This document shows positions 1-11,830 of a stretch of DNA of 64,000 nucleotides, piece after piece. Positions within the stretch are counted from its first letter, which is position 1; each line of letters begins with the position of its first letter. Under the pieces are notes generated by a model. That model was given only the letters and a program-made list of their open reading frames with translations, searched no databases and was not told the origin of the DNA. Made by a program: the position numbers and the translations under genes. This DNA comes from Undaria pinnatifida (taxonomy: Eukaryota; Sar; Phaeophyceae; Laminariales; Alariaceae), in NCBI GenBank assembly GCA_012845835.1, contig JABAKD010000002.1, forward strand, positions 20,722,129 through 20,786,128. Reading direction: 5' to 3'.

Positions 1-3000
1 GATGGCGGTGGCGTGGAAACCCGCAAGTCAGGCGAAGTGTCCACGGCGGCGAGCGAGCCCCAGGCCTTCTGGACTCGTGTTGCCATAGGTGTTGCCTCAG
101 AGTGGAGCCTCCGGCACCCCAAAGCCCCAGAAGCGCGGAGCACCCTCTCGCGAGCCGCAAGGGTCTTGCTTGAAGGTGCGGCGGAGGCGGTGGGGTCGGA
201 GCAGGTGCTTTCCATTGCTCGGGCCTGGTTCCCGGATGGTTTGGGAGACACGGCCTCTCGAGGAGCGCCGACAGTGCTGGTGGAATGGGACGATATAGAT
301 GTTGGGGGCGTCGGCGGCCGGAGGGTGGGAGCGGAGCTAGGGCTACCGTCCACACCGCAAGGGTCGATCTGCTTCGCGCTATTCTGGGGGCTTTCTTCCA
401 CACTGCCTGGTCTCCGTGCGACGGGCATGCACAGCGAGCTCCGCCAGGTGACAGCAGTTGCGCTCGGAGCTTTGACGATGGGATGATGCGAAGCCGATCG
501 CAACGGCCGCAGAGTCGCCATTGGGGCTTGCGGGGTGTAGAAGCGTATTGTACTGCAAGCGTAGTCTACCCCACCTGATATTTCCTTTGACAGTCCGTGG
601 ACCGCACTCTTACAAGCGTTCCGTGGGGTTTCCTGTGTAATTTGAAGTCTACACGACGAGATTGTCTGCAGGGATTCAGCGCCGCGGTCGTAGTTGCCGA
701 AGTGTTCCCCGCCCATACCATATTACCGCTTGGTGCTGTTGGCGTTTGACGTATTTCTACGTTGCCTCTTGATACCGCAAAAGCTTAAAAATCATGAAAT
801 TATTGTAAGCATTATCAAGCGAAATGGAAATGGTAAATTACAACGGATAAGCTAAACCAATCAAATAAACCGAAAACAGGTGTTCAACATCGTGAGGGCG
901 TTTCAAGAGGCAGGGGTGTGCGGGGCCGCGCTCTGCCTCGCGACGGCGGCGTCAGAGTGCCTGTCGTGCGGGCTCATCGACTCGCCGGCCGTCCTCGGCT
1001 GCCTACGGTCGATCAGTCTCGCGCTCGACGGGTCCTCTCCCTCCGCTCTCCCCGGGGGGGAGCGCGGGGAGCTAACAGGGAGACTGCCGGCGCAGGACGC
1101 GTACATCGGGGCGGCGGGCCTTGTGGCGACCTGCGAGCGGCGGAAGGTAACCCTTCCGCCGGGCTTCGCAGAGTCGGTGTTCGAGAGTCTGAGGAGGACC
1201 GCCGCGCATCGGAGGGGTGCAAAGAGCGGCATCCGCGTTGCGTCCTTATTAGCGCTGGCGTCCGTCGTTGGCTGCCCGCTTCTGGGTCCCGGCGAGTTCG
1301 CCCCGAGGTGTGGTCTGTGCGCCGTTCGTTTTATTTTTTTTATTATTTCGTTTTGTTTCTTGGTTTTTTTGTTTTGTTATGCTTTGCCTTGCCTTGCCTT
1401 TTTGCTTTTCTTTCTGCTTTTCTTTTTGCTTGGCCTTTTGCTTGGCTTTGCTTTTTGTTTTGTTTTGTTTTGTTCTTTGCTTTGCTTTATTTTTTTACTT
1501 ACTTTGCTTTGTTTTGATTTGACTTGTTATGGTATGTTTTGATTGCTTCTACTGCATAATGCTTTTCTTTTTCGGCAGTTTCTTTGTTCCCCGTTCCTGC
1601 AAGGCAGTAACTGCTTCGTTTCCTTTCTGCCTTGTTTTGTTTTGATGGTGATGCCCAACCTCGCTTTGCTGCAGACGTGCCCTGTTTATGGCACATCCAC
1701 CGGGTTATGTAGACCGCGAATCCGGCTCTCCGCTTGCTATACGGTTTTGTGATCCTCCGCCTCGGCTCTAAACTTACGGTGCCTTTTCGTTTTTCGTATT
1801 TCATGTCCCGTTTCCCCGACGCTCCATCCCCTCGATTGTTTTCGAAACCCCTCCGGTTCGCAACAAAAAAACAACCGTGCTGCTCGGTAAAGACGCTCGC
1901 GCGTTTCCTCCGTCACAAACCGGAGGACGGTGGAGACTCTCTTGAAAGACATTCAAGAGACTATGGAGGGCACATCCTTACGCCCCAAGAATGCGGCGGC
2001 GCGGGTATGGGGCTGCCTGTCGTCCGTCGGTCAAGACGAACGGTCGGTCGATAATCCGACCTTGCGGGTTGCGCTTGGCTGGATGGAGGGCGGAGAAACG
2101 CTAGGAACATGTTCCAGCGACGGCGGTGGCGGTGGCGTGGGGGGAGGGGAGGTTGCCGGCACGATCGCCCCGGGTGCGTTGTACGTGGCTCATGAAGGAA
2201 CGCTGATGAATGTGGTACTGACAGGTCTGCAGTCCGTGGCGTCGGGTGCCCACGCCGTTGGGGTTGAGGCGCTGGAAGAAGGCCCAAAAGATGGAAGCAA
2301 AGAGGGGGAAAGCAAGCAAAGAAAGGAAACACAAGAAAAACGTAAGAAAGAAAAATACGAGCAAGAAGGGGGCAAGCAAGAAGCAGGCAAACAAGAGAAA
2401 CGCAAGAAAGGAAAACTCGAGCAGCGAGATGAGGCTGTCGCGCCGGCCCATCCTTCCCTCTTCGCGGCATCGGCCGTAGCGTGCCTCGAAACCTGCCCTG
2501 CGCTGCGAGTGCCACATCTACAGATGGCCGCGGTTATCGGGGCGCTTTTCAGGGGCGGCCACGGGGCGGTGGTTGAGACCGGCTGCATCTCGCTGGCGCT
2601 AGCCCTCGCGGATAAAGAGCAGGCATATTCCACCTGGCTCCGCGGCCTTTTCCGGAGGGAGCTGTTTGCGAACCTGTCCCGGGAGTCGCGCCGACATTTG
2701 ATGTCCGTTTTCGACGAAATCATCGCGAAGGTGCCGTCGGGAACGGAGAGGGGCCTGGTCGAGGAGGTCTGGGACGGCCTTGCCTCGAAATATTTTTGCC
2801 CCGCGCCGGAAGGTTCGTCCTCGGCAGGGGGGGGGGGGGCTGTCCAATCGTCTGCTGAAGACGTCGCGCAAGGGGCGGCTTTCCTGTCTGCTATGGGCAG
2901 GCGGCTGGCGGTGGTAGCGGCAGCGGCTGGGGCAGCGGGAGAAGCGGGAGCGGACGGCGAGGTCAAGATAATAACGGCGGAGACTTTCTTGCCGTGCTTT

Positions 3001-4005
3001 ATTAACGCGTTTTCCTCCCTCGGCGACGGTGGTGACAGTGCTCTCGCGCTGTTGAACCGGAATGCCCCCGAAGCCCCGCTTTGGGATGCCCTGGTGGGTG
3101 TGCTCTCGTGCCTCCCCCGCGGAGACGTGGAAAACGCGATTGCGTTCACGAATGGGGCCGCCACCGAGGGGAGGTCATCCTCCGAGAGCCTCTCCCACCA
3201 AGCTGTTCGAGCGTACCTCGTCAGCAGAGTAGCGGCGGCCAAGAGAGCGGCTGGTCCGAGTCAGTCGGGAGTATGCTCCTTGCCAAAGCCTCCCTCGTAC
3301 CTCCCTTCCTCGAGCGGCGGAGCTGCCACAGTCACCACGGCTGGGCTCGGTTCTGTGGCAAGGTGGGCAGCGCGAAGACGGACCGACCAGGGGGCGAGCG
3401 CGGCTGTCCTGCCTCATCTCGTCGAGGGGCTCAAGCATGTCGACGCCGCCCCCGCGAGAGGGAAGTGGTTCCAGGCCCTGCTTGAAATAGCCACGCTTCC
3501 CGAGAGTCGTTTCACCCTCGCCGCCGCGCTCGTGAGCGGCGCCTCGGCGGCTTGGGAGCCCTCGAGCGTGGGGATGCTTGTAGTTGGCGATAAAACGGAA
3601 GAGTTGTCGGGAAGAGGCTTTCGCAGTGGGAATGGCGGTAAGGAGAACCGCGTTGGCGGGAGCCGCGAGGGCTGGAACCGCAGGGGCGCCATTGGGTACT
3701 CGATGAGCGTTACGGCGCCGCGGGCGGTAGCGGAAGTGGAAAAGGGGTCGCCAGGCAGCAGCGCTGAGGTGTTGGCGCGTCTGTTCAAGCTGTCTGGGGT
3801 GCTATCGCGTCGGAGACGAGATGCCGCGGCAGGAGCTGGGGCGAACGAGGACCACGCGGTGGAGCTGGAGGAGGTGCGGTCGGGGGTGGAGGGTTTCATT
3901 AGAGGGCTGAGGCATTCTTCGCCAGTGCTGAAGGGGACGCTGTCGAGGCAGTTTGCCTTGTTCGCGGAGTCGGCGGCGGCCGAGAAGGCTCTATCTTACG
4001 TGTAG
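1..4005 (+). CDS. Large helical-repeat protein, possibly focadhesin/RST1-like; 5' end outside window
   Basis: Three exons: <1-447, 880-1307 and 1926-4005 (TAG stop), joined by GT-AG introns 448-879 (phase 0) and 1308-1925 (phase 2, very T-rich). Frames match across both joins and give 984 C-terminal residues. The protein is almost all amphipathic helix, Ala/Leu-rich, in HEAT/ARM-like style (for example the stretch around GIRVASLLALASVVG). It carries a Lys/Glu/Gln-rich insert at nt 2281-2425 and Gly/Ala-rich linkers. Helices resembling 'NAAARVWGCLSS' and the C-terminal 'WFQALLEIATLPESRFTLAAALVSG' recall the C-terminal half of the focadhesin (animal FOCAD)/RST1 (plant) family, whose members bridge the exosome and SKI complex. 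That family call is from memory of pattern only. The gene structure is much surer than the name. Any large HEAT-repeat scaffold is the alternative. It is convergent with the next gene. Confidence 0.6.
2281..2425 (+). repeat. Lys/Glu/Gln-rich low-complexity insert in coding exon
   Basis: A purine-rich stretch inside the last exon of the first gene keeps the reading frame and encodes about 48 residues, nearly all K, E, Q, G or R, with an internal repeat around 'KKEKYEQEGGKQ'. The helical-repeat sequence resumes on both sides, so it reads as a charged surface loop expanded within the protein. An unspliced small intron is less likely, because no good donor or acceptor pair preserves the frame. 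Confidence 0.55.
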
Positions 4006-5910
4006 CAAGGAGTCACAGATATTGATAGGATTTGAAGTGCAACGCGTCATCCATGTGGTCGTTTGCTCCATGCCGGTGGTAGTTCTCCCTTCCTGACCCT
4101 TCTGAGACTTGAGGGGGGTCAGGGACGAAAATCAGCAACCCAGGATGCTAGGTTAGTGGATGAACACATGTAATGCCCAAACTACAGCAGTGCGATAACT
4201 TGCACTGCGCTGCGCGCTCACGCTATTTTAGTACATGGCTGATAAGACCGCACGTGCTCTTATTGGTCGCCACACTTTGTTCCCCAAGAGGGTTATGGCC
4301 TAACTGTACCACCGACCCCCGTTCTCGAGTCGAGATCAAAAGACCACCCCCCCCCCTGCCTGCACCGCCCGGCCAAGAGTTAGGACGAGAGTCAAATATG
4401 GGCGTCAAGAACGGCATCCTTTCCGGGCGCTATGAACAAACGTCGAACGAAACAATTATCCTCTTTTGGCATAATGACCGCACATCGCACCACACCCGTG
4501 GCGTCAAAATAAGAAATATGCGTCCTTCCTCGGATCTGCCGCTCCCGCCCCGTCTCAGCAGCACGCAGTTTTTAGTAGCCTAAGGATACCAGCAGCGCTC
4601 GGTTAGTGCTGAACACACTTCAACAACAGCCCATAAGGTGAAGCCAGCTAAAACTCGGCTGGATTGCAGCTGTGCTTGCCGCCTGTTTTCAGCCGTAGTG
4701 GCGGTGGCAGAAGGCGGTCCGTACCAAAACATCGAACGTGCGCACGTTTATAACGTCGCGTTGCTGACAATGTGATCGCTCGCATACACTTCGCGTGTGG
4801 TATACCGTATCGGTAAAAACCAAACACGGCCCTTGGGTAACATCATTACGCACTCGTGATACGAGTATGTAACTATTAGCGAAACATACTCGTACCCGGA
4901 TGTTATGCACCGTAAGTCCTTGCCGTGTGACCAAACATTTACCGTGATATTTATCAGGTACCGGTATGTGTGAACCCCGGTCCCAAACACTTACTAACGT
5001 GGTATTTACCATGTACCGGTATGTGCTTACATCAGTCCCAAACATTTACCCCCGTATAATAGCATGCGCTGAATGTATGTACAAACCTGTATGTACCTTG
5101 CACCGTTGGATGTCGGAGCGACGCGAAAAACCACACAGCAAATATGTACCACACATAGTAATCATCTACATAGGTTTATATCTATGTACAGCAAGCAGTA
5201 ATTACGGCAAGCGCCCTCGACCTCCTTCGCAACTACTGTTACTGCTGTAGCGCAACTTTTATGTAACAGGGACTATTATATGGCTCTGCGCTACGCACGT
5301 CTTCCTATCTAACGTGGCACATGGACGTAGTCGCCGCGAGAGCTCACGGCGCCGCTTCCGCACACTCTACACCCGCCCGAGCTCTCGCCAAACGCTTCGC
5401 GCTTTCAACAATAACGCGAACATCCTACAAAAGCGTGAGACAGCCTTGCTCCTACCGCTTGGGTGATCCCAGCGACAGCTCGTGGACCGACACTCTCGCG
5501 GGGTAGATATATGCCGACGGTGGGCAAAGCCGAAAGCGTTTTCCCCGCCAAAAGCCCCACCCCCCGTCCCCTAATCTGACAACAATAATGCCAACTGACG
5601 AGCTCGGTGCACGCCTTGAATATACCTCTGTGGTAGGCACGTGGACACGAAGAGGCAGAGAAAGAGGACACCTGAGCTCGCTCGCCAACACAAACATAAA
5701 ACGTACAGATGGAGCTATACGGTTGTGGCTGTAACGGGTCAACAAGAGGGAGAATTTATTGGCTGCACAACGCAAAAAACCGGGAACGGAGACACCTTGC
5801 CCGGACCGCTCTAAGTTGTTCGTCACATCACACGAAATGACTAATGGCACAACAAAAAACAAAAGAGCTAAACCAGTACACTCAGCGGTAGGGAGCTCAA
5901 ATCAAGCGTC
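4006..5910. other. Intergenic, between two convergent 3' ends
   Basis: This separates the stop of the helical-repeat gene from the stop of the M1 aminopeptidase. I see only short ORFs without family character. It should hold both 3' UTRs and polyadenylation sites, but no clear signal could be assigned. A short degenerate direct repeat lies near 4930-5050. Confidence 0.5.
4930..5050 (+). repeat. Degenerate direct repeat, about 54 bp
   Basis: Two adjacent copies begin AAACATTTACC or AAACACTTACT and both contain the core GTACCGGTATGTG followed by GGTCCC or AGTCCC. The start of a third copy (AAACATTTACCC) follows. The unit is about 54 bp with several mismatches. No function is suggested. Confidence 0.55.
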
Positions 5911-8900
5911 CTAGCTTGTTTTCGCGACCAAGGTCATTTGAGCCCGGGAACTCCGCAGCCGCTCGCGCATGCCCCGCAAAGACTGGAGGGCCTCGTTGGC
6001 GTGCTCCACTCCGGACGCGACGCGCTCACGGTGCCACCGTACGTCTTCCTTCACATTCTCTAGGGCGATATCCACGTCGGCAGCTATCTTCGACAAACGC
6101 TCTTGCGCCGCGGCGCATTCTGCCCCGATCGCAAACCACGCAGCAGTGCGATCAGCGGCAACAGTGGCGGCAGCTGAAGCAGCGGCAGAAGCAGCAGCGG
6201 CAGAAGCAGCAGCAGAAGCCGAAGCAGCAGCAGAAGCCGAAGCAGCAGCGGCAACTTCGCCTTCTTCCACCACGCGGTCTTCACTAACGGCCGCCACAAG
6301 CGAATTTCGTTCCCCGCCAGCCTGTTCGGTGGCGGCACCATCAATCCTCGCCTTAAAAGATTGCGCCTCCGAGTCGCCCACTCTACGTCGCTGCAGCGCC
6401 TGATGACTCGACCTGGACACCTGTCCCACGTCTGGCGGTTGCTCTGGGCTTTCTATATGGTCTCCTGCGTCTCCCTCTATTGGCTGCGCATCGTCCCTTG
6501 TCGTCACCCCCGCTGCCGTTGCGGCTGCCGCCGCCGCCACTTCCGCAGCTGCCGCTGCCGCCACCGCTGCCGCTGCCGTGGACGCTGCCGCCCTGGTGCT
6601 GACGCGGTCGGAAGCGCGTGGATGCTGCCACGCCGGGGCAAGCCTCCGTCGCCGGAGGGATACCTCGCACACCTCGCTGAGCGCGTCGGAAGCGCACATG
6701 ACGAGCAGCTCCCAGAGGAACAACTGACCGGCGCACCAGGCCGGCTGACTGCGGTCGCGGCTCAGCAGCTTCACCACGTTTTTGAGTCGGGAAAAGAGGC
6801 GAGGGACGTCCCAGCTGTTGCTGCTGTTGCTGTAGTTGCCGCCACCGTCGCCGTCACCATCACCGTCGCCGCGCTCTTCGTTGCAGCTGCCGGCAATATC
6901 CACACTCGCCGATTCGCGGTCGCCAAGCACCCCCTTGTGGAGGCCTAAGATAAGGTCGTAAACAAAACCCATCGTCTCGCACTCGTTCAGCACTCTCTCC
7001 CTCACGGCGGAGAGCGCGAGCGCCCAGCTCCTCTCGCACTCGTACTGTACCGTGAAAAACCCGCTGTGGCCATCGTTGACAACCAAATACGGCCGACCTT
7101 CCCCGCCGCCCTCCTCGCCCCCAACATCGTTGTCGCGGTCTTTCGCCCCATCCGTGTCTCCGACACCTCCCTCCGCCACACCAACACCGTTCTCGGATCC
7201 GTGGGCCGGCTCGCGAGATATGCCACGTAGCGCGATAGACGTCGACTCTTCGGCCAGTAAAAAGCTGTGTACGGCCTCGCCCGGTAGCCCTCCCGAACCT
7301 CCGCCGCACCGCCCCCACCCCCCCTCCGCTACACCAGCGGCCGCTTGTTCGCGTGCAGCCTGCGACCCGCTCGCGGCCCGAATGCGCAGTGGAACAACCC
7401 ACCATGTGCCGCCGCCACCGCCGCTGTCACTGCCACCCGCGCTACTGATGCCTCCGTCCCCATCAAGGCCTGAAGGCGGGTCTGTCTCCGCCATCTCCGC
7501 TGGCTCCGGTCTTTCACTGGTCGCCGCCGCACAGCAGTCTCCAGCGGCAGCGTCTGGGGGCTTCGAGTCGACAGCGCCGGCGCCCACAGCACCCGCGCCC
7601 TGGTCTTCTACGACCGATCGAGTGTCCGGGCACGAGGGGCTTCTGCTGCGGTTATTCACGAGTGCGTCCGTTCGGAGCACTTTCGCCGACCTTGCGGCGC
7701 CGCAGTCCTTGCCGCTCGCCCCGCGATGCAGGCTTCGCGGACACGACTGACCTTCCTCCATAGTCACCCCTGCAGCTGCACCGGCAGCCACACTGCCGTC
7801 GTCGCCACTGCTGGCATCACCGCCCTCCCCCCCCCTCGGAAGCGCGCAAAATGAGAAGGGCTCCTGGACGATGGAGAGCGTGTCAGCCGCCGACATCCGC
7901 ACGCGCAAAACGGGGAACATGGCGCGTGTGAGCCACGGCCGCATGAGGTCTTGGACGCTTAGCGCGATACCGTCTCGGTCGCACACGCCCTGCGCCAACA
8001 CCATAACGTAACGCAACGCAGCGAAACGCGGCGGCATTGGATAGTGGTGGAAAAAACGGGGATAAGGGGCGGAAGAGGGGACAGAGGGGGGGGGGTTAGC
8101 GGTGGGGGCTTGTAATTACTTCCGTTGAAATGAAACCGCGGGAAAGGCTCAAAGTTGCGGGTGGGGGTGGAGGCGGTGGAATCAGTCGAAGCGACAAGCG
8201 GAAGAGCTTCGTTGGTATTCGTGTGATAGGATAACCAATTTTGGTACGGCACAGCTTGGGCCAGACCCCCGACAGAAGGTTTTGTTGGATTAACACATGG
8301 AGATAGGCCTACAGATCATGTGATAAATATAACCGTGGCCAGCGGGAACACAGCACTATGCTGCTGAGACACGGCCAGCGCTAACGATGTCTCAGTGAAA
8401 TTTACAAAGCGGTCTACGAGTACAGCCTTCTGTATATTTCAAAATCGTTACCTCACAATACATCCCCCCGTAAGCGTGGCTTGGGAGGTTTCCTTCGAAA
8501 TCGCAGTCACCGTACGCCCTTGATGAACCAAGTGGATTCGTACCTTGCACAACAAAACGGGATCACCAACACCCTCCCGGCCGAAAGTGGACGAGCCCGC
8601 GTACGAATACGCTTATTTCGTACACATCCTTGTAAAAAAAAACTTGCAAGGGCTGAGAGTAAGCGAGATTACGACCATGACAACCCGCCTAGCTCCGCAC
8701 CCGCACCCCCCGCACCCCCCATCCATCAACCTCCCCTGATAAGGATGCCCCCCCACCCTAATTATAGGTCACTTCCGTGGTCACATAAACATGAATGAAA
8801 AAGTATCCTGATGGAAGAAAGAAGACGGAAATTATTCTCAGCTCACCTGTACCGTCCTCCAGAGGTCTTCCTGCGTCGCGCACGCGTACTGGTGGTCCAC

Positions 8901-11760
8901 CACGAAGCGTCGCATGCCCTCCAAGAACCTGGCGCCGCCAACGCAGTGGCACAGCATGCGGAGGACGCTCGCGCCCTTGCAGTATGTTATCGTGTCGAAG
9001 CTCTGCAAAATGCTGGCGATGTTCCCGTTGTGCTTCTGGACCACCGGGTGGGTACCTTCCTGGGAGTCCGCCTGCGACAGCCAGCCGTCGCGTGGAAGGG
9101 AAGAAGCGAGAAAAAAGACGACGCAACGACAACAAGGACGGCGTACGCGACAAATAAAGTACAGTCTAGGAGGATGGTCAGGAGGAGGAAAAACGAGCTA
9201 TCCGCTGGCGACACACCCTAGCTGCGAGAAAGCTTGCGCGAAAAAGAGGGAAAACTACTACGGCTAACTCAAGCAACCAGGACACAAGACTATTCGCGCG
9301 CATACCGAGCCTGATGCCCAAGAAGGGAAGTAGGGGGTGGGTGGAGAGAGAGGGGGCCGAGGGGGGTGGGGGGAGGTAGGGTAAGGTGCTCAGACAGCAC
9401 CTTTCTCCCAAAAATTCCGAACTATCGTCCCGTTAGAGGAGGGCAGCTAGGCTTGGTAAAACCCTGCAGCGAAGACGTGACGGCGTCGACAAATACCAAC
9501 GTTGAGCACCCACCAGCATGGCTTGGAAGAACACCTCGCTCATGAAGTTAGTCCAGACGCGATAGGACGAGTCCAGAGAGTCCACTGCAACGTACTCGAA
9601 GAATCTCGCTAACCCCTGTGTTGGCACATGTGGGGGGGGGGGGGGGATTGGAGGGGGGGGGAGACGCCATAGCATAGACTATCAGATGAACGCGGAGGCG
9701 GCGGAGGCGGGAGACGACCGGGGTTAGGAGGGAAAGATGCAGCTAAGAGATTGGACGTTTCGACGTTTTAGGACCCACGTACTGAGTGAGGGCCTTGCAG
9801 TCTTTTCGTAAGCATGCCAAGCCGACCAACAGGCTCCTATCGACCGGTTGTACCGACCGGCAGCCGCGCTTACCTCCTTGAGCCAGAGCTCGTCGAAGCT
9901 TTGAGGAGTGACGATGTCTCCGTACCACTGGTGGCAGACCTCGTGGCAAATCAGCCGAGCGATGCGTCGGCGCCGCACAAAGGTCGTCCCCGCTGTCACC
10001 AGCATGTACTCCTGTGTCCACACGGATTCACGTACACGCACGCAGGGGACAGCAGTATGATACGCTGACCGGTTTAGAACCGCGCTCCCGTTTCCGGGAC
10101 AAATTACTTGGAATTATAGGCTAAAACTTATTTCCGTACACATACTGTACAGTGCAGTAGTAAAAGAGGTAGAATAATCTCGGACGTGTGTGCCTGTGTG
10201 TGCCTGCGTGCGTCTGTTTGTGCCTGTCTGTGTTGGGTGTGTTTCATGTGTTTATTGGTATGTACGCATTGTAATATATGTGCGTAGTTGAATGTGTATA
10301 TGGGTTCCTTCATGCGTGTGTTCGTGTTTGTCTGTGTCTCTTCAGAGCCTGTTGTTCGCACATTAACTGGCCGCCTTAATGCAGTCCGTGGTGACAAGAC
10401 GGGCTTCAATTTCTGTCTGCGACTGTGTGTATGGTGTTTATTTTAGTGTCTTGTTTACAGTCGTTCTATTGGCCGAAAAGAACGATCGTGCACAGAGCTT
10501 CAAGGAGAGTGCGGGGCCAAACGAAAGGGCTTCGCACTAGCTGCAGTGCAGCACCGCGAAATTGTCCTCGCGCCTAGGAATTGTGACATCGACGCAAAGA
10601 ACTTTGTTGTGAACAAAACATGATTCCTCGCACTACTGTCGTACGCGAGTACGCACTGCTAATAGGCACGAGTATGATTCAAGTTAGTACGAGGGCAAGG
10701 GCGGATGAAAATATCTTCAACCTTGAGCGTTTCTGAATGCAGCTGTAAAACAGCACAACATTATCGTAAAACTATCATGAGCGACTCCGAAAATAGCTTA
10801 TGACGCCTCCACAGCTGCGGGTGCGGGACACAATGCAGCCCGCCCAACGCCACCATCACCATCACCATCACCACCACCACTACAGGTGTACACGTAAGCA
10901 AGCAGATACTTGCTGCGGCGACAGGCGAGCGCAGAGCGCAGACACACACATGCATACGCACACACAAATACACACAGGCACACAGACACACGCAGACAGA
11001 AAAAGAGACAGGCAGGCAGACATATAGGCAGGAAGGCGGGCAGACAGGCAGATAGACAAACAGACAAACAAACAGACAGACAGACAGGCAGACAGACAGA
11101 TACAAAGACAAAAAGACAGACATTACTACTCGTAGAACAAACATGCTCACACTCATACCCCCCCCCGCCCCCAACCACACCCGCACACTCACCCCCACAC
11201 TCACTCCCCCCCACCCCCCCCGACAAACCTGGAGAAGAGTGATGGCCCCGAAGTTCTCCATGCCGAGCCCGGGCATTCGCGGCAACCCCAGCAGGTCCAG
11301 CTTCGCCAGGGGAAACCTCACCGAGAACAACCTCGAGAAAAGCTCGAACGCGCGCCTCGCAAGGTCAAGCGCGAACTCCGCCCCGTTCAAGCCTACCGAG
11401 CCCAACACGTGTACGTTAACCTCGACCGTCTCCGCCCCGGGGTGGACTACTTTCCCCGTTTCTTCCTGCAATTGCGGCGGTGGCGGCGGGACCGTCGGTG
11501 CAGTCTGGAGCGGCGGTAGCGCGGGGATTAGGCTCTCGCAGCACAGCAGCGGTCCGGCGGCGTGATCGGCGCCGGTCGCCAGTGCGCGCGTCGTGAGGCA
11601 GCGGAAGTCGGCGACCCAGAACCCGAAGACATATGTAGGCATCAGCGGAGTCGGCTGGAAGTAAACCGTCTTCACCGCGAGGTAACGTCTGTCGTCTTCG
11701 GCGGTGGCCCCTTCTACTGCTGCCGCTGCCGCTGCCACTGTCGGTGCTGTTGTTATTGCC

Positions 11761-11830
<70 letters not shown>

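Noticed and set aside
1268-1522. Phe/Leu/Cys-rich ORFs over 1320-1530
   Set aside because: Translation of the T-rich intron 1308-1925.
2190-3242. 350-codon minus-strand ORF opposite the first gene
   Set aside because: Antisense shadow of a GC-rich exon. Its Ser/Pro/Arg composition lacks motifs, while the plus frame joins correctly to two upstream exons.
7052-7750. 232-codon Pro/Ser-rich plus-strand ORF
   Set aside because: Antisense shadow of the M1 C-terminal exon.
10798-11226. Cys/Ser/Val repeat ORFs
   Set aside because: Microsatellite sequence inside M1 intron 1, not protein-like.
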